From the NCBI RefSeq assembly GCF_003024685.1, contig NZ_PYLQ01000004.1, forward strand, positions 1 to 64,000: 64,000 nt of DNA. The letters run 5' to 3'. Origin of the DNA: Faecalibacillus intestinalis (GTDB lineage Bacteria > Bacillota_I > Bacilli_A > Erysipelotrichales > Coprobacillaceae). Positions 18,265 through 26,220 of the stretch are shown here, piece after piece. Under the pieces are notes generated by a model. It was not told the origin of the DNA and ran no database searches. It was given only the letters and a program-made list of their open reading frames with translations. The number at the start of each line of letters is the position of its first letter. Positions within the stretch are counted from its first letter, which is position 1. A program made the translations under genes and the position numbers.

Positions 18265-18724
18265 AATTGATAAATAGTAAGACGCTAATTTCGATAAGAC
18301 CATTGATTTGAGAAAAGAAAATAATGAACATGGCAATGATTGAAAGACCGTAGGAAAACCATAAATAAATTTTGTGAGCTAAAATTGGCTCACTTTTTTG
18401 TTTATTTTTAATAAGATATGCTAAGAATAAAAGTGCAATGATAATGCAAGATAAAGGAATAAAAACATGTAAAGTTGAAAAGATTGGATAATTTTTATGA
18501 TAGGGTAAAATTAATCCAATAAAAAAGAACAGAGAAAGAAAAATAATGAATTTTTTTAAAGAAGTTACTTTAAAAAAGGTTAAGCATAAAGAAAGAGTTA
18601 ATAAAACACACCAAATGTAATAAAAAAAAGAAAATGATGTATTCATTAAACTTGTGTAGTTTTGATAAAGTGGATGATAAAAAAATAATAAGATGATTGA
18701 ATAAATAAGTGTAATAATTTGCAT
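18236..18724 (-). CDS. Hypothetical membrane protein, about five helices
   Basis: I do not recognise this 162-residue protein. It is almost entirely hydrophobic with five or six membrane spans and a short basic loop (YLIKNKQKSEPILAHK). The ATG at 18724 has GAGGAA seven bases before it; earlier in-frame starts run through an A/T tract with no ribosome site. It converges on the DJ-1 gene and overlaps its 3' end. It diverges from the small gene at 18805. Confidence 0.6.
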   Translation of the reverse strand: MQIITLIYSIILLFFYHPLYQNYTSLMNTSFSFFYYIWCVLLTLSLCLTFFKVTSLKKFIIFLSLFFFIGLILPYHKNYPIFSTLHVFIPLSCIIIALLFLAYLIKNKQKSEPILAHKIYLWFSYGLSIIAMFIIFFSQINGLIEISVLLFINFILYVLQRS

Positions 18725-18804
18725 AAAATTCCTCATTTCTAAAAAAATAAAAAGAAAAAACCTAAAAAAATAACAATATATATAGTGAAGGAGGTAAAAT
18801 AAAT

Positions 18805-19131
18805 ATGGAAAACAGTATATCACAAATTCATTTATTAAGTGTACACTTAAATGCTGAAAAAGACAGTGTTATTCGTAATTTAGAAGATATTCGGGCAGTC
18901 ATGTCTGTTTCTTACAAAATTTGCGATAGTAATGCAATCAATTTAATGTTTCTAACGACTGTTAATGAAAAGGAACAATGTTTATTTCATCTAAAATGTG
19001 AGTATGCGTTTTTATGTCATGATTATCAAAACGAAAAAGAGATGATCATGTCAGCTGTAAATGTTATTAGTCCAAAAGTAGAAGAAATTATAGCTTTGAT
19101 GACATCACAAATTAAAAATAAAGCGAGCTAA
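18805..19131 (+). CDS. Small cytosolic protein, possibly SecB-like
   Basis: The 108-residue protein has no signal or membrane segment. It shows alternating beta segments (LLSVHLN, NAINLMFLTTVN, FHLKCEYAFLC) followed by a C-terminal helix (ISPKVEEIIALMTSQI). That order is reminiscent of SecB-fold proteins, but the match is weak and no motif is decisive. GAAGGAGG precedes the ATG. It directly precedes dpaA, separated by a hairpin that covers the dpaA start. Confidence 0.6.
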   Translation: MENSISQIHLLSVHLNAEKDSVIRNLEDIRAVMSVSYKICDSNAINLMFLTTVNEKEQCLFHLKCEYAFLCHDYQNEKEMIMSAVNVISPKVEEIIALMTSQIKNKAS

Positions 19132-19144
19132 TTTCACATTTATC

Positions 19145-19188
19145 AAACCCTTTCATATAGTATAATGAGGTGGCATATGAAAGGGTTT
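19145..19188 (+). repeat. 14-bp perfect inverted repeat enclosing the dpaA start site
   Basis: AAACCCTTTCATAT (19145-19158) pairs with ATATGAAAGGGTTT (19175-19188). The 16-base loop carries the AGGTGG ribosome site and a TATAAT hexamer. The dpaA ATG at 19177 is in the right arm. The left arm begins 14 bases after the upstream stop codon. Confidence 0.8.
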
Positions 19189-19803
19189 ATTGAAGTATAT
19201 GATCAAAGAACACAATTTTTAAAAGATATTTTTTTAAGTCATGGTTATCAAATAAATGATAAACAATCACAAAACCTTGATTTTTATGTTGTTAAAAATC
19301 AAAAGATAGATCATGACAATACGTTTTCTCTTAATAATATAAATACAAAATATATTATTAATAAAGATAAAGTTTTTAAACATTTAAATAATACTTTAAC
19401 AGCAATGGGACTCTATTTAAAAATAATACAAGATAAAGCACATTATAATAATATACTTATTTTAGGCTATGGAGATTTAGCAAAACAGCTTGCAAATATT
19501 TTAAAAAGTAATTATGATATTACAATTTGTAATCGAAATAACAAGGATTTAGATGAAATAAAACAAATCTATCATCATTTGGATTTAAATGCTTTATCAG
19601 GAAAGTATGATTTAATTATTAATACGATTCCTGTTTGTAAAATCAATTATAAAAAATTAAAATATAAACAAATTTATGATTTGGCACAAACAGTTGAGGG
19701 AAAAGATTATCAATCACTAAGAAATATACCTAATTTGTATTTTCCATATGAATCGGCATTATTGATGTTTCAATATATTCACGGAGTGATGAGACATGTT
19801 TAA
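19177..19803 (+). CDS. dpaA: Dipicolinate synthase subunit A-like protein (short form)
   Basis: The protein has a Rossmann core with LILGYGDLAKQLANIL near residue 93 and NTIPVCKINY after it, as in SpoVFA. Together with DpaB it would oxidise dihydrodipicolinate to dipicolinic acid in the mother cell for loading into spores. It is only 208 residues against nearly 300 in Bacillus, with the reduction mostly in the N-terminal part. The identification rests on the core motif and on overlap with an unmistakable dpaB. The start ATG at 19177 follows AGGTGG closely. Confidence 0.78.
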   Translation: MKGFIEVYDQRTQFLKDIFLSHGYQINDKQSQNLDFYVVKNQKIDHDNTFSLNNINTKYIINKDKVFKHLNNTLTAMGLYLKIIQDKAHYNNILILGYGDLAKQLANILKSNYDITICNRNNKDLDEIKQIYHHLDLNALSGKYDLIINTIPVCKINYKKLKYKQIYDLAQTVEGKDYQSLRNIPNLYFPYESALLMFQYIHGVMRHV

Positions 19804-20383
19804 TGGAATGAAAATAGGGGTTGGGATTACAGGCTCTTTTTGTTCGTTAAGTAATTGTTTGAGATTTTTAAAGGAACTAAAAAAATATCCTGTAGATATT
19901 TATGTTTTTATAAGTGATCAAGTGAATTCTTGTGATACACGGTTTTTTAAGGCGAATCAGTTAATTATAGAAGTTGAAAAAATTATTGAAAAGAAGGTTA
20001 TTTGTTCAGTTGTTGAAGCAGAAATTTTTGGGCCACAAATACCCTTGGATTTAATGGTAGTTTATCCATGCAGTGCCAATACATTAGCTAAAATGGCACA
20101 TGGAATCAATGATAATGCGGTGACAATGGCTGTTAAATCAACACTTAGAAATCAACACAATATCGTTCTTGGTTTATGTAGTAATGACTTACTTTCAACA
20201 AGCGGAATGAATATGATGAAGATTTTTAATACAAAGCATTTTTATTTGGTGCCAATGTATCAAGATGATGTAATCAAGAAACCAAATAGTTTGATTGCAC
20301 GGCGAGATTTAATTATTCAAACGATGATCAATGCATTGGTTGATAAACAAATTCAGCCTTTATTTTTAATGAAGAAAGAGTAA
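19796..20383 (+). CDS. dpaB: Dipicolinate synthase subunit B
   Basis: The 195-residue flavoprotein-fold subunit matches SpoVFB along its length: GVGITGSFCS, AEIFGPQIPLDLMVVYPCSANTLAKMAHGIND, KSTLRNQHNIVLG and QDDVIKKPNSLIARRDL. The fold is related to CoaC-type flavoproteins, but the KKPNSLIA segment is specific to DpaB. Its start overlaps dpaA by eight bases. Its presence indicates a true endospore former that makes DPA by the two-subunit route. Confidence 0.93.
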   Translation: MFNGMKIGVGITGSFCSLSNCLRFLKELKKYPVDIYVFISDQVNSCDTRFFKANQLIIEVEKIIEKKVICSVVEAEIFGPQIPLDLMVVYPCSANTLAKMAHGINDNAVTMAVKSTLRNQHNIVLGLCSNDLLSTSGMNMMKIFNTKHFYLVPMYQDDVIKKPNSLIARRDLIIQTMINALVDKQIQPLFLMKKE

Positions 20384-20462
20384 ATGATACTTTTTCTTTT
20401 GTTAATAATTTGTTAGAATAATAGCAAAGTGAGTGTAAGAAGATATAATTAAGGAGGAAATA

Positions 20463-22157
20463 ATGAAAAAAAGTATTATAAAATTGATGCCAATTGGTGG
20501 TCAAGCTGAAAACGGTAAAAGCATGTACTGCTTAGAAATAGATGATAATTGGTTTATTATTGATGCAGGTTATCGTTTTCCAGAAGTAGATAAATTAGGA
20601 GTGGATGTTATTATTCCTAATTTTGATTATTTAAAAGATAATAAAGATAAAATTAAAGCTATATTTATTACGCATGGTCATGATGATGTAATGGGAGCAC
20701 TTCCTTATTTATTACAAGAAGTGAATGTTCCTATTTATACAACAGATCTTACAGCTGATTTAATTGATCAATTATTACAAAGATATATGAGACATTCTCA
20801 TGTTTCATATAAATATAAAATCAAAAGAGTAAATATGAATGCAACGATTAAAGTTGCTGGAGTTGAAGTGGACTTTTTCCCAATTACGCATTCTATTCCT
20901 GGAAGTGTAGGGTTAGCATTTTTAACAGATTATGGTTATATTGTCTATAGTAGTGAATTTATTATTGATTTTGGAGCGCCTGAAAGATTTAGATGTAATA
21001 TTCAAAAGATGATGGAAATTGGTAAAAAAGGAGTTTTAGCTTTACTTTGTGAATCATCATATTCAAAAAATGATGGCTATACTTCTCCTAATCATAAGTT
21101 AACTGCTAAAATAGAAAGTATTTTTGAAGATGCTTCAGGACGTATTATTATTTCAAGTTATGCACAAAATGCTTTTAGAACTCAAGAAATTGCTCAACTA
21201 GCTAAAAAATATAATCGTAAGATTTGTTTCTATGGAAGAGATAAATATGATAATACCAATTCTTTAATGAGAATTGCTAAAAATAAGAAAAAACCAATCT
21301 TGGATATTCATCCAGCTTGTATTGGTGATAATAATGATATTCAAAAAAATAAAGATAATGATAAATTGGTTGTTTTATTAAGTGGTGGTCCTCGTCGTAT
21401 CTATCATGATATTTTAGATATTATCGATGGAGGAGATGATAAGCTTAAATTACAAGATAGTGATACATTTATTGTAGCTTCACCTGTTTTACCAGGGACT
21501 GAAAAAATAGCTAATAGAGCAATCAATGAACTTTATAAAACTGATACACATATTCATGTTTTGAAAAACAAAGAATTGCAATCCATGCATGCAAGTGAAG
21601 AGGATATTAAAGTATTGATTCAAATTTTAAATCCAAAATATTTCGTACCAATCAAAGGAGAATATCAACATTTTATTGCTGCAAGTGATGTTGCTAAAAA
21701 AATGAATATAAATGATGATCATATTGCTATTGTTGATAATGGAGAAATGATTACTTTTAAAGATGGAAAATTACAAAGTTATCGAGATTCTATTACAATT
21801 GAAGATGTGATGATTGATGGTCTTGGAATTGGTGATGTTGGTGTTAAAGTTATTGATGACCGAAATCAATTACAAAATGATGGTGTTGTTATTATTGGTA
21901 TGACAATTGATGGTAAAACAAGAGAAATTGTTGCCAATACAGATGTACAAACAAGAGGTTTTATTTACTTAAAGGATTCAGAAAATATTGTAAAAGGAAT
22001 TATGAATATCGCTGAAACTGAGTTAGAGTCTTATAAAAATAAGACGGAAGAAGATATTAGAGATGTACGTCAAAATATTAAAGATAAAGTGAACAAATAT
22101 ATTATCAAAGAGACTGGCAAAAGACCTGTCATTTTACCAGTAATTATAGAATTATAA
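20463..22157 (+). CDS. rnjB: Ribonuclease J paralogue of the J2 type with altered active site
   Basis: The 564-residue protein has the RNase J order: metallo-beta-lactamase, beta-CASP and C-terminal domains. Key metal motifs differ. HxHxDH reads HGHDDV (71-76), the later TGDF-type motif reads YSSEFII, and the TTGSQGEP-type segment reads LSGGPRRIY. RNase J1 keeps all of these, whereas Bacillus J2 is also degenerate. The position just before ftsK/spoIIIE and after the dpa genes equals rnjB in Bacillus. It is probably a weakly active or structural partner of a J1 encoded elsewhere. AAGGAGG precedes the ATG. Confidence 0.88.
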   Translation: MKKSIIKLMPIGGQAENGKSMYCLEIDDNWFIIDAGYRFPEVDKLGVDVIIPNFDYLKDNKDKIKAIFITHGHDDVMGALPYLLQEVNVPIYTTDLTADLIDQLLQRYMRHSHVSYKYKIKRVNMNATIKVAGVEVDFFPITHSIPGSVGLAFLTDYGYIVYSSEFIIDFGAPERFRCNIQKMMEIGKKGVLALLCESSYSKNDGYTSPNHKLTAKIESIFEDASGRIIISSYAQNAFRTQEIAQLAKKYNRKICFYGRDKYDNTNSLMRIAKNKKKPILDIHPACIGDNNDIQKNKDNDKLVVLLSGGPRRIYHDILDIIDGGDDKLKLQDSDTFIVASPVLPGTEKIANRAINELYKTDTHIHVLKNKELQSMHASEEDIKVLIQILNPKYFVPIKGEYQHFIAASDVAKKMNINDDHIAIVDNGEMITFKDGKLQSYRDSITIEDVMIDGLGIGDVGVKVIDDRNQLQNDGVVIIGMTIDGKTREIVANTDVQTRGFIYLKDSENIVKGIMNIAETELESYKNKTEEDIRDVRQNIKDKVNKYIIKETGKRPVILPVIIEL

Positions 22158-22179
22158 AAGCAAGGAATATCTTGCTTTT
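22156..22179 (+). terminator. Terminator of rnjB
   Basis: AAAAGCAAG pairs with CTTGCTTTT around GAATAT, followed by a T-rich tract. Confidence 0.8.
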
Positions 22180-22218
22180 GTTTTGTTTTTTAAATATGAT
22201 ATGTAAAGAGGTGATATG

Positions 22219-24498
22219 ATGGCTAAGACCGCAAGAAAAAGAAAAAGTAAGCAAGAACAAGTGAGTGAAGAATTAAAATTAAGAATTATTTGTTTATTTT
22301 TCATTTTTTTAGTAATTATTGCTGCTATGCAATTAGGAGTGATTGGAGACCACTTGAATTATGTTTTTATGTATGTATTTGGGAATTTAAATGGGATTAT
22401 TTATCTTACTTGTATTCTTTTATTAGGATATATTGTTGTTAAGGCGGATTTTCCTAAATTTAATGGTCCTAAGGCGGTAGGTCTCTATTTGCTCTTTATA
22501 GGTTTAACTTTATTTATTTCTGCTACGCCATCACTTACAGGGATAAAAGTCATACAGTCTTATTTTAATCAAGCTCCTTTAAATAGAGGAGGATTATTGG
22601 GGGCAGTTTTATATGGCTTTTTAAGTGCATTGTTTGATTATATGGGAGCAATCATTGCAGCGGTTTTTATTGTTGTAACAGGAATTATTTTATTAGGAAG
22701 TAAGTTTTATTTTGAACACAAAAAAGAAATTCAAAAAAGAGCAAAAAATAATTTTAATAAAACAAAAGATTCTTTAAAACAGCATTCAAATTATTTTGGA
22801 AATTTCTTTAAGAAAAAACAAAATAAGACAACTTTTTTTGATGATGCTATTTTCGAAGATGATGAAACCCCAACGACTATATTTGAAGAAATAGCGAAAG
22901 AAGATGTGACTTTGCCACAAGCTTTTACTTTTAATGATGAACATCAAGAAATAGAAATTGTTGATAAAGAGCCACCTATTCCATCGGTGGATGAAGAATT
23001 AGTTCAAAATGATCAATCACAAATTGAAGAACCAGTCATAGAGCATAATACAAATAAAAATTATCATTTACCACCGTTATCTCTTTTACATAATGTGGTT
23101 AATAAAAAACAAGGTGAAAATAAAAATCATGCTGTAGAAAGTGCTGAAAGATTAACAGCTGTTTTAAATGAATTTGGAGTTCATGCTTCTATTAATAATA
23201 TTTCTATTGGTCCTTCAATTACAAAATATGAATTAAAATTAGAAACGGGGACAAGAGTCAATAAAATAATGTCTTTACAAGATGATATTAAATTAGCTTT
23301 AGCAGCTAAAGATATTCGTATTGAAGCGCCTATTCCTGGAAAACCAGCGGTTGGTGTTGAAATACCTAATTTAGTATCATCAATGGTTTCTTTTAAAGAG
23401 GTATTTAAAAACATTCCTGATAAATATAAAGACAATAAACTTGTTGTTCCTTTAGGAAAGGATGTTAATGGTCAAGTCATTTATGCAGAGCTTAATAAAA
23501 TGCCTCATTTACTTATTGCTGGGGCAACAGGTTCAGGTAAATCTGTATGTGTTAATACGATTATTAGCAGCATATTAATGCGTGCGAAACCGGATGAGGT
23601 CAAACTTATTTTAGTTGATCCTAAAAAGGTTGAGTTATCCAATTATAATGGGGTTCCTCATTTATTAGCACCGGTCGTTACTGATCCTAAAAAAGCAGCC
23701 GCCACTTTAAGAGAAACTGTTTCGGAAATGGAAAGACGCTATGATTTATTTGCAGGGGCAAATGTTAGAAAAATTGAAACGTATAATCAATATGTTGAAA
23801 AGAAAAATCAAGAAAATGATGCGGGACATCAATTAGAAAAACTTCCATATATTGTAGTAATCCTTGATGAAGTTGCAGATTTAATGATGGTAGCTAGTAA
23901 AGATGTTGAAGATTGTATTATGCGTATAGCTCAATTAGCACGTGCGGCTGGGATTCATTTAATTGTAGCTACACAAAGACCATCAACAGATATTATTACA
24001 GGTGTTATTAAGGCTAATATTCCATCAAGAATTGCTTTTGCTGTTTCTTCAAGTATTGATTCTAGAACGATTCTTGATTGTACAGGCGCAGAGAAACTTT
24101 TAGGAAAAGGAGATATGCTTTTTTTACCAATGGGATTGAATTCGCCGATTCGTGTGCAAGGAGCTTATGTTGATGATAGTGAAGTGGAAGCAATCACTTA
24201 TTATACAACGAAACAACAAGAAGCCTCATATGATGAAAGATACACAAATGTGAAACCAATTTCTGCAGTAGCTGCTTCTAAAGAAGAACAAGAAGATGAA
24301 GAGTATGAAATGTGCAGAGCATTTGTTATTCAAGCACAAAAAGCGAGCACATCACTTTTACAAAGACAATTTAGAATAGGCTATAACAAAGCAGCCAGAA
24401 TTATTGATCAATTAGAAGCGGATGGTATTATAGGTCCACAAATTGGATCTAAACCACGTGAAGTATATGTACGTGGATATAATGAAGAAGAAATTTAA
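22219..24498 (+). CDS. ftsK: FtsK/SpoIIIE-family DNA translocase
   Basis: The 759-residue protein has four N-terminal membrane helices (to about residue 160), an acidic linker, the motor with Walker A GATGSGKSVC and Walker B VILDEVADLMM, and a C-terminal gamma winged helix (STSLLQRQFRIGYNKAARIIDQLE). It pumps chromosomal DNA across the closing septum; in a spore former it may fill the forespore as SpoIIIE. A tandem ATGATG starts the gene, and GAGGTGAT suits the second ATG at 22219. Its place between rnjB and ymfF-ymfH is the Bacillus spoIIIE position. Confidence 0.95.
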   Translation: MAKTARKRKSKQEQVSEELKLRIICLFFIFLVIIAAMQLGVIGDHLNYVFMYVFGNLNGIIYLTCILLLGYIVVKADFPKFNGPKAVGLYLLFIGLTLFISATPSLTGIKVIQSYFNQAPLNRGGLLGAVLYGFLSALFDYMGAIIAAVFIVVTGIILLGSKFYFEHKKEIQKRAKNNFNKTKDSLKQHSNYFGNFFKKKQNKTTFFDDAIFEDDETPTTIFEEIAKEDVTLPQAFTFNDEHQEIEIVDKEPPIPSVDEELVQNDQSQIEEPVIEHNTNKNYHLPPLSLLHNVVNKKQGENKNHAVESAERLTAVLNEFGVHASINNISIGPSITKYELKLETGTRVNKIMSLQDDIKLALAAKDIRIEAPIPGKPAVGVEIPNLVSSMVSFKEVFKNIPDKYKDNKLVVPLGKDVNGQVIYAELNKMPHLLIAGATGSGKSVCVNTIISSILMRAKPDEVKLILVDPKKVELSNYNGVPHLLAPVVTDPKKAAATLRETVSEMERRYDLFAGANVRKIETYNQYVEKKNQENDAGHQLEKLPYIVVILDEVADLMMVASKDVEDCIMRIAQLARAAGIHLIVATQRPSTDIITGVIKANIPSRIAFAVSSSIDSRTILDCTGAEKLLGKGDMLFLPMGLNSPIRVQGAYVDDSEVEAITYYTTKQQEASYDERYTNVKPISAVAASKEEQEDEEYEMCRAFVIQAQKASTSLLQRQFRIGYNKAARIIDQLEADGIIGPQIGSKPREVYVRGYNEEEI

Positions 24499-24518
24499 AA
24501 ACGGTATTTACCGTTTTT
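24497..24518 (+). terminator. Terminator of ftsK
   Basis: AAAAACGGT pairs with ACCGTTTTT around ATTT, followed by further T bases. Confidence 0.85.
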
Positions 24519-24594
24519 TTATTATGTTAATTGTTTTCAAATGTTTTTTTTAATGCTACAATTGTAGAGGAAAATTAAATGGAGGAAGAAGAAC

Positions 24595-24867
24595 ATGAAA
24601 AAATTATTCGCAAGTATTTTATGCTTAGGAATGATTTTTGGTAACTGGCAACCATATCGTATTGCTGCTGTATCATTATTCTTTGGAATTATGAAGACAT
24701 TAGCATATACTTATACAGCAATTCCATTTTTATCAGCATTAGGTTTCCCAAGTGTTGTTTATAAACTTATTCCTTATGTAGCAACATTGATTTTATTAGC
24801 GTTTACTTCTAAAAATTCTGCTGCTCCTAAGGCTTCGGGGATTCCTTATGATAAATCAAAACGTTAA
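24595..24867 (+). pseudogene. C-terminal relic of a nucleoside ABC permease (NupQ/YufQ type) with intact expression signals
   Basis: The 90-residue product has about three hydrophobic segments. The stretch from FGNWQPYRIA to the end, with SKNSAAPKASGIPYDKSKR, is the exact C-terminus of BMP-family ABC permeases, which are normally above 300 residues. Only the last quarter remains. It keeps a ribosome site (GGAGGAAGAAG), an ATG and its own terminator, and a TACAAT -10-like hexamer precedes it. In many Firmicutes the complete transporter operon lies between spoIIIE and ymfF, which is where this fragment sits. It may be a decaying remnant or a retained small membrane protein; the reading frame is undamaged. 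Confidence 0.72.
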
Positions 24868-24875
24868 AATATTTG

Positions 24876-24905
24876 AAAGTATTGTTTCTTAAGAAATAAT
24901 ACTTT
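24876..24905 (+). terminator. Terminator after the permease relic
   Basis: AAAGTATTGTTTCTT and AAGAAATAATACTTT form one long hairpin with one mismatch, then a T tract. Confidence 0.8.
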
Positions 24906-24957
24906 TTTATTTTTTTGATTATTTGTGTATAATAGATGAGAATGAAAGGAAATGATT

Positions 24958-26220
24958 ATGGAAAAAGTTTATAAAATGCCAGGGTATGATTTACATTTGC
25001 TCCCTACAAATAAATTTAAAAATATTACAATTTCATTAAAATTACAAAATACACTAGATGAAAAAACGGTTGCTAAAAGAACATTACTATCTTTTATGTT
25101 GACTACGGGTACAGAAAAATATCCATCAACACAAGAACTTTCTAAATATTTAGAAAGCATGTATGGCATGAAATTAGGAGCTAATGTTGTTACTAAAGGT
25201 AAGAGTCATATTATTAATATTAATTCAATCTGTATTAATCAAGAATATTTACCTTACAAAGAAGATCTTATTCAACAGCAAATCCAACTGTTAAATGATA
25301 TTTTCTTTAAACCTAATGCCTCAAAAATGGCTTTTGATCAAACAATGTTTGAAAGAAAGAAAAAAGAATTGGTTGAACGTCTTATTAATAATCAAGATGA
25401 TAAATTTTATTATAGTTTAGAAAAAATGTTTGAATATATGGGAAAGGGGACATGTTTAGGAATTTCTTCTCATGGAAATATTGAAGATATAAAAAAAATT
25501 GAAAATGAAGAATTATTTTCGTATTTTAAGGAATGTATAAAAAATGACCAAAAACATATTTATGTAGTTGGAAATGTAGATGAATCTATTGTTCATGTCT
25601 TTGAAAATTGTTTATCTTTTGAAAAGAATAATTCAATTTTTGAAAGTGTATATTCATTTGAAAAAAATAGAAAAGATTTATTAGAAATCATAGAAAAGCA
25701 AGATGTTACACAAGCTAAGCTTAATATGGGATATCGTATATCAGTAAATTACACTCACCAAAATCATTATGCTTTTGTAGTATTTAATGCGATTTTTGGT
25801 GGAATGAGTCAATCTAAATTATTTAAAGTTGTTAGAGAGAAAAATTCATTATGTTATTATATTTCTTCAAGTTATGATGCTTTTAATGGAGTGATGGTCA
25901 TTACAGCTGGCATAGAAGGAAAAGATTATCATCAAACCGTTCAATTAATTAAAGAACAATTAAAAGAAATGCAAGATGGTTGCTTTGATCAAGATGATAT
26001 TGATACTGCAAAATTAATGATTAAAAATTCTATGAAAAAAACAAACGATGAGCCATTAAGTCAAGTTGCCGTTCAATACAATAGAGATATTACGGGAAAA
26101 AAAGAAACAAATGAACAATATTTAGAAAAAATTGAAAATGTTACTTATCAAGATATTGTAGATGTTTGTCAAAATATTGAACTTGATACAATATTTTTGT
26201 TGAAGGGGAGAAATGAGTAA
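24958..26220 (+). CDS. ymfF: M16-family peptidase-like protein YmfF
   Basis: The 420-residue protein has the M16 fold order but no HxxEH zinc motif, so it is presumably the inactive partner of the next gene. Its N-terminus (LPTNKFKNITISLKL, then TEKYPSTQELSKYLESMYG) matches YmfF/YfmF, a family linked in Bacillus to EF-P modification. The ATG at 24958 follows AAAGGA. Its TAA shares bases with the start of ymfH, so the two are translationally coupled. Confidence 0.87.
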   Translation: MEKVYKMPGYDLHLLPTNKFKNITISLKLQNTLDEKTVAKRTLLSFMLTTGTEKYPSTQELSKYLESMYGMKLGANVVTKGKSHIININSICINQEYLPYKEDLIQQQIQLLNDIFFKPNASKMAFDQTMFERKKKELVERLINNQDDKFYYSLEKMFEYMGKGTCLGISSHGNIEDIKKIENEELFSYFKECIKNDQKHIYVVGNVDESIVHVFENCLSFEKNNSIFESVYSFEKNRKDLLEIIEKQDVTQAKLNMGYRISVNYTHQNHYAFVVFNAIFGGMSQSKLFKVVREKNSLCYYISSSYDAFNGVMVITAGIEGKDYHQTVQLIKEQLKEMQDGCFDQDDIDTAKLMIKNSMKKTNDEPLSQVAVQYNRDITGKKETNEQYLEKIENVTYQDIVDVCQNIELDTIFLLKGRNE

